From contig NZ_LZJN01000184.1 in assembly GCF_001667735.1 (NCBI RefSeq), positions 1 to 64,000 on the forward strand: 64,000 nt of DNA, read 5' to 3'. The stretch comes from Mycobacterium sp. E183. Its GTDB lineage: Bacteria; Actinomycetota; Actinomycetes; Mycobacteriales; Mycobacteriaceae. The translations under genes were made by a program, and so were the position numbers. Numbering within the stretch: the stretch's first letter is position 1; each line of letters starts with the position of its first letter. Shown one piece after another: positions 54,937-63,590 of the stretch. The notes beneath the pieces were generated by a model. The model saw only the letters and a list, made by a program, of their open reading frames with translations. It did not search any database and had not been told where the DNA came from.

Positions 54937-55710
54937 TCAGCCGGCGGCGTCGCCGTTGGATTCCGGCGCTTCGCCGTTGGTTTCCGACTGCCTCGAATCG
55001 CCCTCTTGCAGCAGACCTTCCAACGTGGCCCGGTTGATGCGCCGGAACGCCCGGCGTGGCCGGTTGACGTCCAGGATGGCGACCTCCAGGCTGCCCACGT
55101 CCGGGGAGGGCTGGTCCCCGCCTGAACCGTCGGTGCTGCCGGCCCGCAGCGCCTTCACGGCGATTTTGGTCGCCTCGCGCAAGTCGGCGTTCTCCGCGTA
55201 GGACTCCTTGAGCGCGGTCGTGATCGGCTCGGTGGTGCCGCCCATCACCACGAAGTGCGGCTCGTCGGCGATCGACCCGTCGTAGGTGATGCGATACAGC
55301 TCAGGCGGTTTCGTCTCGCCGTAGTGCGCCACCTCGGCGACGCACAATTCCACCTCGTACGGCTTAGCCTGCTCGGTGAAAATGGTGCCCAGGGTCTGCG
55401 CGTAGACGTTGGCCAGCTGGCGTCCCGTGACGTCGCGGCGGTCGTAGGCGTAGCCCCGGGTGTCGGCGAACTGGATTCCGCCGCGGCGCAGGTTGTCGAA
55501 TTCGTTGAACTTGCCGGCGGCCGCGAAGCCGACGCGATCGTAGAGCTCACTGATCTTCTGCAGGGACCGCGACGGGTTCTCCGCCACGAACAGCACACCA
55601 CCGGCGTAGACCAGCGCCACCACGCTCTTGCCGCGCGCGATGCCTTTGCGCGCGAGCTCGCTGCGCTCGCGCATCGCCTGCTCGGGCGATATGAAATACG
55701 GGAAGCTCAC
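54937..55710 (-). CDS. prcA: 20S proteasome alpha subunit PrcA, 257 aa
   Basis: Alpha rings gate the proteasome core and bind Mpa. The N-terminus MSFPYFISPEQAMRERSELA is the gating peptide plus first helix, followed by ARKGIARGKSVVALVYAGGV. The C-terminal tail is acidic and disordered (GEAPESNGDAAG). The GTG at 55710 overlaps the prcB stop (GTGA). It is the last gene of the pup-prcB-prcA unit. Confidence 0.97.
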   Translation of the reverse strand: MSFPYFISPEQAMRERSELARKGIARGKSVVALVYAGGVLFVAENPSRSLQKISELYDRVGFAAAGKFNEFDNLRRGGIQFADTRGYAYDRRDVTGRQLANVYAQTLGTIFTEQAKPYEVELCVAEVAHYGETKPPELYRITYDGSIADEPHFVVMGGTTEPITTALKESYAENADLREATKIAVKALRAGSTDGSGGDQPSPDVGSLEVAILDVNRPRRAFRRINRATLEGLLQEGDSRQSETNGEAPESNGDAAG

Positions 55711-56585
55711 TTCTCACCACCGTCGGGGCCGAAAGTGTCTGCGCGTGAGCGGCTTTCGATCACCTCGCGGGCGAGCTCGGCGATCCGGCTCTCGGGCACC
55801 TCGGCCGCCCCCTCGGCGCCGATGGTGACCGCCGTCGGGTAGATGCCCCGAACCAAGTCAGGCCCGCCGGTGGCGGAGTCGTCATCGGCGGCGTCGTAGA
55901 GCGCCTCGACGGCCACCCGCACCGCCGAATCGGCATCGACGACCCGCGAATACAACTTCTTTATGGAGGACTTGGCGAAGATCGAGCCCGACCCCACCGA
56001 CTGATAACCCTCTTCCTCCAGGTTCCAGCCGCCGGCGGCGTCGAACGAGACGATCCGGCCGGCGCCTTCGGGGTCGGGCGCGTCGATGTCGTACCCCGCC
56101 AGCAGCGGCAGAGCCACCAGGCCCTGCATCGCCGCGGCCAGGTTTCCGCGCACCATGATCGCCAGTCGGTTCACCTTGCCGGCAAACGTGAGCGGCACGC
56201 CTTCGAGCTTCTCGTAGTGCTCGAGTTCGACGGCGTAGAGGCGGGCGAACTCCACGGCGATGGCCGCGGTGCCCGCGATGCCGGTCGCCGTGTAGTCGTC
56301 GGTCACATAGACCTTTTTCACGTCGCGCCCGGCGATCATGTTGCCCTGGGTCGAGCGACGGTCCCCGGCGATGACGACGCCACCGGGAAACTTCAGGGCG
56401 ACGATGGTGGTGCCGTGCGGCAGCTGCGAGCCCACCCCATCGGCGTGGGCACCGCCACCGAGGCTCGCCGGCAGCAGCTCCGGCGCTTGGCGGCGCAGGA
56501 AGTCAGCAAACGACGACAGGTCTACGGCGGGGGTTCCCGGGAATGCGGAGTTAGTGGACAGGCGATCGGAGAAGGGCCAGGTCAC
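55707..56585 (-). CDS. prcB: 20S proteasome beta subunit PrcB, 292 aa
   Basis: The catalytic beta subunit, made with a propeptide of about 57 residues. Processing exposes the active-site Thr in LPHGTTIVALKFPGGVVIAG. The GTG at 56585 overlaps the pup TGA (GTGA), and the stop overlaps the prcA start, so the unit is translated as a coupled set. Its length matches the M. tuberculosis protein. The longer frame to 56795 covers pup in another frame and is rejected. Confidence 0.97.
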   Translation of the reverse strand: MTWPFSDRLSTNSAFPGTPAVDLSSFADFLRRQAPELLPASLGGGAHADGVGSQLPHGTTIVALKFPGGVVIAGDRRSTQGNMIAGRDVKKVYVTDDYTATGIAGTAAIAVEFARLYAVELEHYEKLEGVPLTFAGKVNRLAIMVRGNLAAAMQGLVALPLLAGYDIDAPDPEGAGRIVSFDAAGGWNLEEEGYQSVGSGSIFAKSSIKKLYSRVVDADSAVRVAVEALYDAADDDSATGGPDLVRGIYPTAVTIGAEGAAEVPESRIAELAREVIESRSRADTFGPDGGEK

Positions 56586-56776
56586 TGTCCGCCCTTTTGG
56601 ACGTATGCCCGGACGAAATCTTCGGCGTTCTCTTCGAGCACGTCGTCGATCTCGTCGAGCAGATCGTCGGTGTCCTCGGCTAGCTTCTCGCGGCGCTCCT
56701 GGCCCGCGGCCGTGCTGTCGGCGAGATCGTCGTCGTCGCCACCACCACCGCCACGCTTGGTCTGCTCTTGAGCCAT
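56582..56776 (-). CDS. pup: Prokaryotic ubiquitin-like protein Pup, 64 aa
   Basis: A small disordered tag with a Gly/Asp-rich N-terminus (TKRGGGGGDDDDLADSTAAG), the Mpa-binding helix region (DDLLDEIDDVLEENAEDFVR) and the C-terminal GGQ. The final Gln must be deamidated by Dop before ligation. AGGAGG lies 6 bases before the ATG. The first gene of pup-prcB-prcA, 116 bases after dop on the same strand. Confidence 0.98.
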   Translation of the reverse strand: MAQEQTKRGGGGGDDDDLADSTAAGQERREKLAEDTDDLLDEIDDVLEENAEDFVRAYVQKGGQ

Positions 56777-56892
56777 CGCCGGCCTCCTGCTTCATCTGAA
56801 CTTGTTCAGCGGCTCGCTTGCCTTTTAAGCCACACTGCTCGCTGGTATCTCTACCCTACCGGTCAACCCCGACGTTCCCCGGTTTAACCGGC

Positions 56893-58401
56893 TTAGCTGG
56901 TGAGTTGTTCGACCAGTTCGGCGGCGCTATCCACCGAGTCCAGCAGCGCCCCGACGTGCGCCTTGCTGCCCCGCAGCGGCTCCAGCGTCGGTATGCGCAC
57001 CAACGAGTCACCGCCGAGGTCGAAGATGACCGAGTCCCAGCTGGCCGCGGCGATGTCGGCACCGAACCTGCGCAGGCACTCACCGCGGAAGTACGCGCGC
57101 GTGTCGGTCGGCGGGTTGTCCACCGCCTCCAGCACCTGGTGCTCGGTGACCAACCGCTTCATCGAGCCGCGGGCGACGAGCCGGTTGTACAGGCCCTTGT
57201 CCAGCCGGACGTCGGAATATTGCAGGTCGACGAGGTGCAGCCTTGGCGCCGACCAGCTCAGGTTCTCTCGCTGACGGAAACCCTCGAGCAGGCGCAGCTT
57301 GGCGGGCCAGTCGAGCAGCTCGGCGCACTCCATCGGGTCCCGCTCGAGTTGGTCGAGCACCTGCGCCCAGGTCTCCACGATGTCGGCCGCGCGGGGATCG
57401 GGGTCGCGGCTGTCGACGAGCTTCGCCACCCGATCCAGGTAAATCCGTTGCAACGCAAGGCCGGTCAATTCCCGCCCGTCGGCAAGGGCCACGGCGACCC
57501 GCAGCGACGGATCGCGGCTGATCGCATGGACCGCGTGCACCGGCCGGGCCAGCACCAGGTCGCTCAGGTCGATCCCGTGTTCCGGGCCGACCTCGATCAA
57601 GTCCAGCACCAGCGCCGTCGTGCCCAGCTTGAGGTAGGTCGACGTCTCGGCGAGGTTGGCGTCGCCGATGATGACGTGCAGCCGGCGGTATCGGTCCGCG
57701 TCGGCGTGCGGTTCGTCGCGGGTGTTGATGATGCCGCGCTTGAGGGTGGTCTCGAGGCCGACCTCGACCTCGATGTAATCGGAGCGCTGGGACAGCTGGA
57801 AGCCGGGCTCGTCGCCGGAGGGCCCGATGCCGACCCGGCCGGAGCCGGTCACCACCTGGCGGGATACCAGGAAAGGGGTCAGTCCCGCGATGATCGACGA
57901 AAACGGTGTCTGCCGCGACATCAGGTAGTTCTCGTGCGACCCGTAGGAGGCGCCCTTGCCGTCGACGTTGTTCTTGTAGAGCTGCAGCTTGGCGGCCCCG
58001 GGCACGCTGGCGACGTGCCTGGCGGCGGCCTCCATGACGCGTTCGCCGGCCTTGTCCCAGATCACCGCGTCCAGCGGGTCGGTGCACTCGGGCGCCGAGT
58101 ATTCGGGGTGGGCGTGGTCGACGTAGAGCCGCGCGCCGTTGGTCAGGATCATGTTGGCCGCGCCGACTTCGTCGGCGTCGACCACTGGAGGCGGGCCCGC
58201 CGAGCGGCTCAGATCAAAACCGCGGGCGTCCCGCAACGGTGATTCCACCTCGTAGTCCCAGCGGGTGCGTTTGGCGCGCTGAATGCCGGCGGCGGCGGCA
58301 TAGGCCAGCACCGCCTGGGTCGAAGTGAGGATCGGGTTGGCCGTCGGGTCCGACGGCGATGAAATGCCGTACTCGACCTCCGTCCCGATAATCCGTTGCA
58401 T
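56893..58401 (-). CDS. dop: Pup deamidase/depupylase Dop, 502 aa
   Basis: A PafA homologue that converts the Pup C-terminal Gln to Glu and removes Pup from targets. The conserved start is MQRIIGTEVEYGISSPSDPT, which includes the Dop-specific loop. Active-site blocks are GARLYVDHAHPEYSAPECTD, KNNVDGKGASYGSHENYL and IINTRDEPHADADRYRRL. Length is typical. Upstream of pup on the same strand. Its promoter region contains a tandem hairpin repeat. Confidence 0.97.
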   Translation of the reverse strand: MQRIIGTEVEYGISSPSDPTANPILTSTQAVLAYAAAAGIQRAKRTRWDYEVESPLRDARGFDLSRSAGPPPVVDADEVGAANMILTNGARLYVDHAHPEYSAPECTDPLDAVIWDKAGERVMEAAARHVASVPGAAKLQLYKNNVDGKGASYGSHENYLMSRQTPFSSIIAGLTPFLVSRQVVTGSGRVGIGPSGDEPGFQLSQRSDYIEVEVGLETTLKRGIINTRDEPHADADRYRRLHVIIGDANLAETSTYLKLGTTALVLDLIEVGPEHGIDLSDLVLARPVHAVHAISRDPSLRVAVALADGRELTGLALQRIYLDRVAKLVDSRDPDPRAADIVETWAQVLDQLERDPMECAELLDWPAKLRLLEGFRQRENLSWSAPRLHLVDLQYSDVRLDKGLYNRLVARGSMKRLVTEHQVLEAVDNPPTDTRAYFRGECLRRFGADIAAASWDSVIFDLGGDSLVRIPTLEPLRGSKAHVGALLDSVDSAAELVEQLTS

Positions 58402-58411
58402 GGCCTAAGCG

Positions 58412-58517
58412 TAGGCCCGCCGACGATGCGCCCCGCGCGGCGGGGCGTTGAGAAGGCGGGCAATCGGGCTAGGCCCGCCGACGATGCGCCCCGCGCGGCG
58501 GGGCGTTGAGAAGGCGG
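58412..58517. repeat. 48-bp perfect direct repeat with internal hairpins between dop and the next gene
   Basis: Two identical 48-base copies lie at 58412-58459 and 58470-58517, separated by 10 bases. Each contains the hairpin CGCCCCGC-GCG-GCGGGGCG (58429-58447 and 58487-58505), an 8-bp stem with a 3-base loop. The array lies just upstream of dop and of the divergent membrane-protein gene. It may have arisen by recent tandem duplication and may be a regulatory or structural element. Confidence 0.8.
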
Positions 58518-58572
58518 CCCTAGTCGCTCAACGACCAGCGCGAGCGGGGCGCCCGTCGTAGGGTGAGCCGCC

Positions 58573-59763
58573 ATGGACCTAAGTCTGCGCCGCGCCCCGC
58601 GCCGCCGCGGTCCGGTGAACGGCGCGGCTGAAAGCTGGTTCCTAGCGCGGGGTTTGCCGTCCGTACTGACGAGGCGCGCCCGGTGGCGCCGGCTCTGGCC
58701 GCGCGCGGCGCCGGTGCTCGCGGCGTACGCGGCGCTGCAGGCCTGCATCCTGCTGGTGTATCTGATCACCGGCGGCCACGACGTCGAAATCACCGGCACA
58801 CCAACGACTTCGGAGCTGCTCGTGCTCGTCGTCGTCGGCCTCAGCCTCCCGCTGATGGCGGTCGTCGGCTGGCTGGTGTCGCGATCGCGCAACGGGCGGG
58901 CGCGCGCGACGATAGCGACGGCGTCGGTCGTGGTGGTGGTGTCCGTCGGCGTGGCGACGGGAGACGCTGCGCAGCTGCCGCAGCAGGCCGCCGTCATCGC
59001 CGTCGTGCTGATCCTGACCGGCTTCGGCGTCGGTTCGGTGGTCGGCTGGGCGGTCCGCATGATGCTGTCGCACTTCACCATGGTCGGCGCGCTGGCGGTC
59101 CGGGCGTTGCCGGTCGTGCTGCTGACGGCGTTGGTCTTCTTCAACACCTACGTCTGGCTGATGGCCGCCACGATCAGCGGGAACCGGCTCGGGCTGGCGA
59201 TGGCGTTCCTGGTCTCCATCGCGGCGGCGTTCGTCATCTCGGCCACGGTGGAGCGGGTGCGACCGACGCTGAAGTCGGCGGCGGCCTTGCCCGGAGACGC
59301 CGAGCACCTCGCGGGCACGCCGTTCGCGACCATGCCGGACGCCCCGGACAGCACGCCGTTGAGGAAGAGCGAACGCCTCAACGTGGTGTTCGTTCTGGCC
59401 GCGTCCCAGCTGGCACAGATCCTGGTGGTGGCGGTGGTCACGGCCACCATCTATTTGATTCTCGGCCTGATCGTGCTGAGCCCGGAACTGCTCAACGAAT
59501 GGACCCACACCTACAAGAGCACCGCGACGGTGTTGGGCTTCACGCTGCCGGTCCCGGACTCGCTGGTGCACATGAGCCTTTTCCTGGGCGCGCTGACCTT
59601 CATGTACATCAGCGCCCGCGCGGCCGGCGACGCCGAGTATCGGTCCACCTTCCTGGATCCGCTGATCGGTGACCTGCATGCCACGCTGATCGCCCGCAAC
59701 CGCTACCGCGGCGCCGTCGCGCCGACCGCGGGTGCTGTTGACGACACCGACCGTAGTGACTAA
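58573..59763 (+). CDS. Integral membrane protein (Rv2113-like), 396 aa
   Basis: A polytopic protein with about nine hydrophobic segments, including PVLAAYAALQACILLVYLIT, LLVLVVVGLSLPLMAVVGWL, ALVFFNTYVWLMAATISG and LIGDLHATLIARNRYRG near the C-terminal end. There are no recognised catalytic motifs and I cannot assign a function. It is conserved beside the proteasome genes as I recall in M. tuberculosis, but a link is unproven. The start is ATG at 58573. The following small gene starts 9 bases after its stop, which suggests an operon. Confidence 0.88.
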   Translation: MDLSLRRAPRRRGPVNGAAESWFLARGLPSVLTRRARWRRLWPRAAPVLAAYAALQACILLVYLITGGHDVEITGTPTTSELLVLVVVGLSLPLMAVVGWLVSRSRNGRARATIATASVVVVVSVGVATGDAAQLPQQAAVIAVVLILTGFGVGSVVGWAVRMMLSHFTMVGALAVRALPVVLLTALVFFNTYVWLMAATISGNRLGLAMAFLVSIAAAFVISATVERVRPTLKSAAALPGDAEHLAGTPFATMPDAPDSTPLRKSERLNVVFVLAASQLAQILVVAVVTATIYLILGLIVLSPELLNEWTHTYKSTATVLGFTLPVPDSLVHMSLFLGALTFMYISARAAGDAEYRSTFLDPLIGDLHATLIARNRYRGAVAPTAGAVDDTDRSD

Positions 59764-59772
59764 CTTCACCGT

Positions 59773-60417
59773 GTGTCCGCCCCCGAGTCCGACCGTGCCG
59801 TCGGCAAACACGCGCTCGACCTGGCAGGAAAACGCTACGGCGAAGTGCTCCTGGTAACCGCCGGCGAAGCCGGCCCGCAGGCAACGGTTTACAACAGCTT
59901 CCCGCTCAACGACTGTCCCGCCGAGCTGTGGTCCGCGCTCGACCCGCACGCCATCGCCGCCGAAAACGGCGTGGCCGCAGCCCTGCTCAACGGTCCGCGG
60001 TACTGGCTGATGAACGCCATCGAAAAGGAAGCCCAGGGTCCTCAGATCACGAAGACTTTCGGCGGTATCGAGATGATTCAGCAGGCCACGGTGCTGCTCT
60101 CTTCGATGAATCCGGCGCCCTACATCCCGAACAAGGTCAACCGGCACACGGTCTTCGTCTTCAACGCCGGTGAACAGGTCTACGAGCTGATCGACCCCCA
60201 AGGGCAGCACTGGGTGATGCAGACCTTGAGCCAGGTCGCCGACCCCAACCTGTCGCAAGCGGACCTGCCGGGGCTCGCCGAGCGGCTCGACCTGCCGGCG
60301 GGGTGGAGCTACCAACCGCGCGTGCTCACCGACGAACTGCGCGTCGACACGCGGACCCGGGCGGCCCAGGTGCTGCAGGACAACCTGACCAACAGCTATT
60401 CGCTGGTGACCGACTGA
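59773..60417 (+). CDS. Conserved protein of unknown function (Rv2114-like), 214 aa
   Basis: I do not know the function. A cytosolic protein without membrane helices: GKHALDLAGKRYGEVLLVTA, then ALLNGPRYWLMNAIEKEAQG and a C-terminal region that includes YELIDPQGQHWVMQTLSQVA. A GTG at 59773 starts it, 9 bases after the membrane protein. It converges on mpa across an 87-base gap with a palindrome. Confidence 0.85.
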   Translation: MSAPESDRAVGKHALDLAGKRYGEVLLVTAGEAGPQATVYNSFPLNDCPAELWSALDPHAIAAENGVAAALLNGPRYWLMNAIEKEAQGPQITKTFGGIEMIQQATVLLSSMNPAPYIPNKVNRHTVFVFNAGEQVYELIDPQGQHWVMQTLSQVADPNLSQADLPGLAERLDLPAGWSYQPRVLTDELRVDTRTRAAQVLQDNLTNSYSLVTD

Positions 60418-60466
60418 CGGCTGCCACGCACATCCCTCGCGGCGTGTCGTGCGCGCGGTTTTGAGT

Positions 60467-60482
60467 GTCGCGGCGCCGCGAC
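60467..60482. terminator. Palindrome in the convergent gap between the Rv2114-like gene and mpa
   Basis: GTCGCGGCGCCGCGAC is a perfect 16-bp palindrome in the 87 bases between two convergent stops. A bidirectional terminator is plausible. No U-tract follows, so the call is tentative. Confidence 0.3.
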
Positions 60483-60504
60483 CCGAACCCTGAGCAAGCG
60501 CGCC

Positions 60505-62334
60505 CTACAGGTACTGGCCCAGGTTGGATTCGGTGTCGATGGCCCGCGATGCGCTCGAGCTCTTGCCGGTGACCAGGGTGCGGATGTAGACGATCCGCTC
60601 GCCCTTCTTGCCCGAAATCCGCGCCCAGTCATCGGGGTTGGTGGTGTTGGGCAGGTCCTCGTTCTCGGCGAATTCGTCGACGATCGAGTCGAGCAGGTGC
60701 TGGATGCGCAGACCCGGTTGCCCGGTCTCCAGCACCGACTTGATCGCGTTCTTCTTCGCCCGGTCGACGACGTTCTGGATCATCGCCCCGGAGTTGAAGT
60801 CCTTGAAGTACATGACTTCCTTGTCACCGTTGGCGTAGGTGACCTCCAGGAACCGGTTGTCGTCGATCTCGGCGTACATCCGCTCGACGACCTTTTCGAT
60901 CATCGCGTGGATGCAGGCCGACCGGTCGCCCCCGAACTCGGCGAGGTCGTCGGCGTGCACCGGCAGGGTCTCGACCAGGTACTTCGAGAAGATGTCTTGC
61001 GCCGCTTCGGCATCCGGACGCTCGATCTTGATCTTCACGTCCAGACGGCCGGGCCGCAGGATCGCGGGGTCGATCATGTCCTCGCGGTTGGAGGCGCCGA
61101 TCACGATGACGTTCTCCAGACCCTCGACGCCGTCGATCTCGCTCAGCAGCTGCGGGACGACGGTGGTCTCGACGTCCGACGAGACGCCGGTACCACGGGT
61201 GCGGAAGATCGAGTCCATCTCGTCGAAGAACACGATCACGGGCGTTCCCTCGGACGCCTTCTCCCGGGCCCGCTGGAAGATCAGCCGGATGTGGCGCTCG
61301 GTCTCGCCGACGAACTTGTTCAGCAGCTCGGGGCCCTTGATGTTGAGGAAGTAGGACTTCGCCTCGCGCGCGTCGTCGCCACGGACCTCGGCCATCTTCT
61401 TGGCCAACGAATTCGCCACCGCCTTCGCGATCAGCGTCTTCCCGCAACCGGGCGGGCCGTACAGCAGCACACCCTTGGGCGGGCGCAGCGCGTACTCCCG
61501 ATACAGCTCCTTGTGCAGGAACGGCAGCTCCACGGCGTCGCGGATCTGCTCGATCTGGCGCGTCAGACCACCGATGTCGGAGTAGCTGACGTCGGGCACC
61601 TCTTCCAGCACCAGGTCTTCGACCTCGGCCTTGGGAATGCGCTCGAACGCGTAGCCGGCCTTGGTGTCCACCAGCAACGAGTCGCCAGGCCGCAACTTGC
61701 GCGGCCTGGTGTCGTCGTTGAGCGCGTCGGGATGCCCTTCCGGCAGGTCCTCGGCCACCAGCGGCTCGGCGAGCCACACGATGCGTTCTTCGTCGGCATG
61801 ACCGACAACCAACGCCCGGTGCCCGTCGGCCAGCAGTTCGCGCAACGTGGAGATCTCGCCGACCGATTCGTAGGTGCCGGCCTCTACGACCGTCAGCGCC
61901 TCGTTGAGGCGGACCGTCTGGCCCTTCCGCAGCGACCCGACGTCGATGTTGGGCGAGCACGTCAGCCGCATCTTGCGGCCCGAGGTGAACACGTCGACTG
62001 TGTCGTCCTCGTGTGCGCCCAGCAACACGCCGTAGCCACTCGGCGGCTGCCCGAGCCGGTCGACTTCCTCACGCAACGCGAGTAGTTGCTGGCGCGCCTC
62101 TTTGAGCGTCTCCATCAACTTCGAGTTGCGGGCCGCAAGTGAGTCGATCCGGGCTTCGAGCTGATGCACATCACGCGCAGAGCGGGCGCCGCCTTGCGCC
62201 CCCGCTGCATGCTCGAGTTGCTCGCGCAGCAACGCTGCCTCGCGGCGTAATTCTTCCAATTCGGCAGCATCGCCGCTGGACATGCCTGACTCGCGGGGGG
62301 TACCGAATGATTCAGAACGCTCTGAGCCACCCAT
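60505..62334 (-). CDS. mpa: Proteasome-associated AAA+ ATPase Mpa, 609 aa
   Basis: Hexameric unfoldase that captures Pup and feeds tagged proteins to the proteasome. The N-terminal coiled coil (about 20-95, AAELEELRREAALLREQLEH) is followed by OB-fold domains and the AAA module (Walker A in LLYGPPGCGKTLIAKAVANS, Walker B in VIVFFDEMDSIF). It ends in the proteasome-docking QYL. AAAGGAG lies 6 bases before the ATG at 62334. The longer frame to 62499 is upstream leader. Length is typical of the family. Confidence 0.97.
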   Translation of the reverse strand: MGGSERSESFGTPRESGMSSGDAAELEELRREAALLREQLEHAAGAQGGARSARDVHQLEARIDSLAARNSKLMETLKEARQQLLALREEVDRLGQPPSGYGVLLGAHEDDTVDVFTSGRKMRLTCSPNIDVGSLRKGQTVRLNEALTVVEAGTYESVGEISTLRELLADGHRALVVGHADEERIVWLAEPLVAEDLPEGHPDALNDDTRPRKLRPGDSLLVDTKAGYAFERIPKAEVEDLVLEEVPDVSYSDIGGLTRQIEQIRDAVELPFLHKELYREYALRPPKGVLLYGPPGCGKTLIAKAVANSLAKKMAEVRGDDAREAKSYFLNIKGPELLNKFVGETERHIRLIFQRAREKASEGTPVIVFFDEMDSIFRTRGTGVSSDVETTVVPQLLSEIDGVEGLENVIVIGASNREDMIDPAILRPGRLDVKIKIERPDAEAAQDIFSKYLVETLPVHADDLAEFGGDRSACIHAMIEKVVERMYAEIDDNRFLEVTYANGDKEVMYFKDFNSGAMIQNVVDRAKKNAIKSVLETGQPGLRIQHLLDSIVDEFAENEDLPNTTNPDDWARISGKKGERIVYIRTLVTGKSSSASRAIDTESNLGQYL

Positions 62335-62489
62335 GTTGCGCTCCTTTCCCACACCGAATTGGCGCGGTGGATACTTCAAAGCTACCGGCGATTGACCAAT
62401 GATGTGCGGAGTCAAATACCCACGAAAAGTTAAGATTTTCGTCTCGCTGGTAATCTCGGCCACTAATCTCGCTGATCGAAAGGGCCGCC

Positions 62490-62636
62490 GTGACCGCAAA
62501 AAGCCTCGCCACAGGCTTTACCGGCACCGCCGACGTCGGCGTGGCGACCGCGAGTGTGAGTTCAGTTGCACCCGTTGGCCCGACCGCGCGGCGGGCGCCC
62601 ACTTCGGGAAGCGCCCCGACCCCCCGACCGGCCTGA
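62490..62636 (+). CDS. Possible small leader ORF upstream of lppK, 48 aa
   Basis: A GTG at 62490, preceded by GAAAGGGCCGCC, opens a 48-codon frame rich in Ala, Thr, Pro and Ser (VTAKSLATGFTGTADVGVAT). It ends in TGA at 62634-62636, 8 bases before the lppK ATG. It may be a translationally coupled leader peptide or simply unused sequence. Nothing identifies a function. The 310-base interval between mpa and lppK otherwise holds the two divergent promoter regions, which I cannot place reliably. Confidence 0.25.
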   Translation: MTAKSLATGFTGTADVGVATASVSSVAPVGPTARRAPTSGSAPTPRPA

Positions 62637-62644
62637 TCGACTGG

Positions 62645-63280
62645 ATGCGCCGACACCTGTCCGCAGCAGTGAGCGCCGTCACCGTCTTGGCGGCGGTCGG
62701 GATTTCGGGATGTTCGTCGCATCAGCAACCCCGCATCGCCTCCTCCATGCCCGCGGCGGCCCCCGCCACGTCGAGCACGGTTGTCGTACCTCCGACTACC
62801 CCGCTGCCGACGCCTGAAGCCCTTACCGACATCTTGACCCGGCTCGCCGACCCGAACGTACCCGGTATCAACAAGGTGACTTTGGTCGAAGGCGCCACCC
62901 CCGAGAGCGCGGACACGTTGGACAAGTTCACCAACGCGTTGCGCGACAACGGCTACCTGCCGATGACCTTCGTCGCGCACGACATCGCCTGGTCCGACAA
63001 GACCCCCGGCAACGTGGTGGCCAACATCGACGTCAACACCGCCCAGCGGCCCAACGCCAGCTTCCACTTCCCGATGGAATTCACGCCGTTCCAAGGCGGT
63101 TGGCAGTTATCTCGGCGAACCGCCGAAATGCTGTTGGCACTGGGCAAGTCACCCGCGACACCGCCGCCCAACCCGGCACCGCCTCCCGAGCCTGCCCCTG
63201 CGCCCGCACCTGCGCCGCAACCCGCCCCGGCTCCCGCGCCGCCGCCCGAGCCCGGCCCGACGCCGAGCCCACCCGGTTGA
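62645..63280 (+). CDS. lppK: Lipoprotein LppK, 211 aa
   Basis: The signal peptide MRRHLSAAVSAVTVLAAVGI ends in the lipobox ISGC, so the mature protein is a lipid-anchored cell-envelope protein. A folded domain of about 120 residues follows (ALTDILTRLADPNVPGINKV, VANIDVNTAQRPNASFHFPM). The C-terminal third is a Pro/Ala repeat (PAPAPAPAPQPAPAPAP), typical of an extended wall-spanning tail. The ATG at 62645 gives an ideal signal sequence. The longer frame to 62399 has none. Rv2116-like. Function unknown. Confidence 0.88.
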   Translation: MRRHLSAAVSAVTVLAAVGISGCSSHQQPRIASSMPAAAPATSSTVVVPPTTPLPTPEALTDILTRLADPNVPGINKVTLVEGATPESADTLDKFTNALRDNGYLPMTFVAHDIAWSDKTPGNVVANIDVNTAQRPNASFHFPMEFTPFQGGWQLSRRTAEMLLALGKSPATPPPNPAPPPEPAPAPAPAPQPAPAPAPPPEPGPTPSPPG

Positions 63281-63288
63281 CCCGCGGC

Positions 63289-63582
63289 ATGTGGATCGGC
63301 TGGCTCGAGTTCGACGTGCTGCTCGGCGATGTCCGGTCGCTCAAACAGAAGCGGTCGGTGATCCGCCCCGTCGTCGCCGAGCTGCAACGCAAGTTCAGCG
63401 TGTCGGCGGCCGAGACGGGTTCGCACGAGCTGTATCGGCGCGCCGGCATCGGCGTGGCCACGGTGTCCGGCGACCGAAGCCATGCCGTCGACGTCCTCGA
63501 TGCGGCCGAACGGCTGGTGGCCGGGCACCCCGAGTTCGAGCTGCTGTCGGTGCGACGGGGCCTGCAGCGCAGCGACGATTGA
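63289..63582 (+). CDS. DUF503 family protein (Rv2117-like), 97 aa
   Basis: A small protein of the DUF503/YlxP type: WIGWLEFDVLLGDVRSLKQK, then RSVIRPVVAELQRKFSVSAA and VLDAAERLVAGHPEFELLSV. Relatives lie beside ribosome-maturation genes, and no activity is established. The ATG at 63289 lies 8 bases after the lppK stop. A TTG at 63277 overlapping that stop is a possible alternative start. Confidence 0.9.
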   Translation: MWIGWLEFDVLLGDVRSLKQKRSVIRPVVAELQRKFSVSAAETGSHELYRRAGIGVATVSGDRSHAVDVLDAAERLVAGHPEFELLSVRRGLQRSDD

Positions 63583-63590
63583 GGCCCCGG

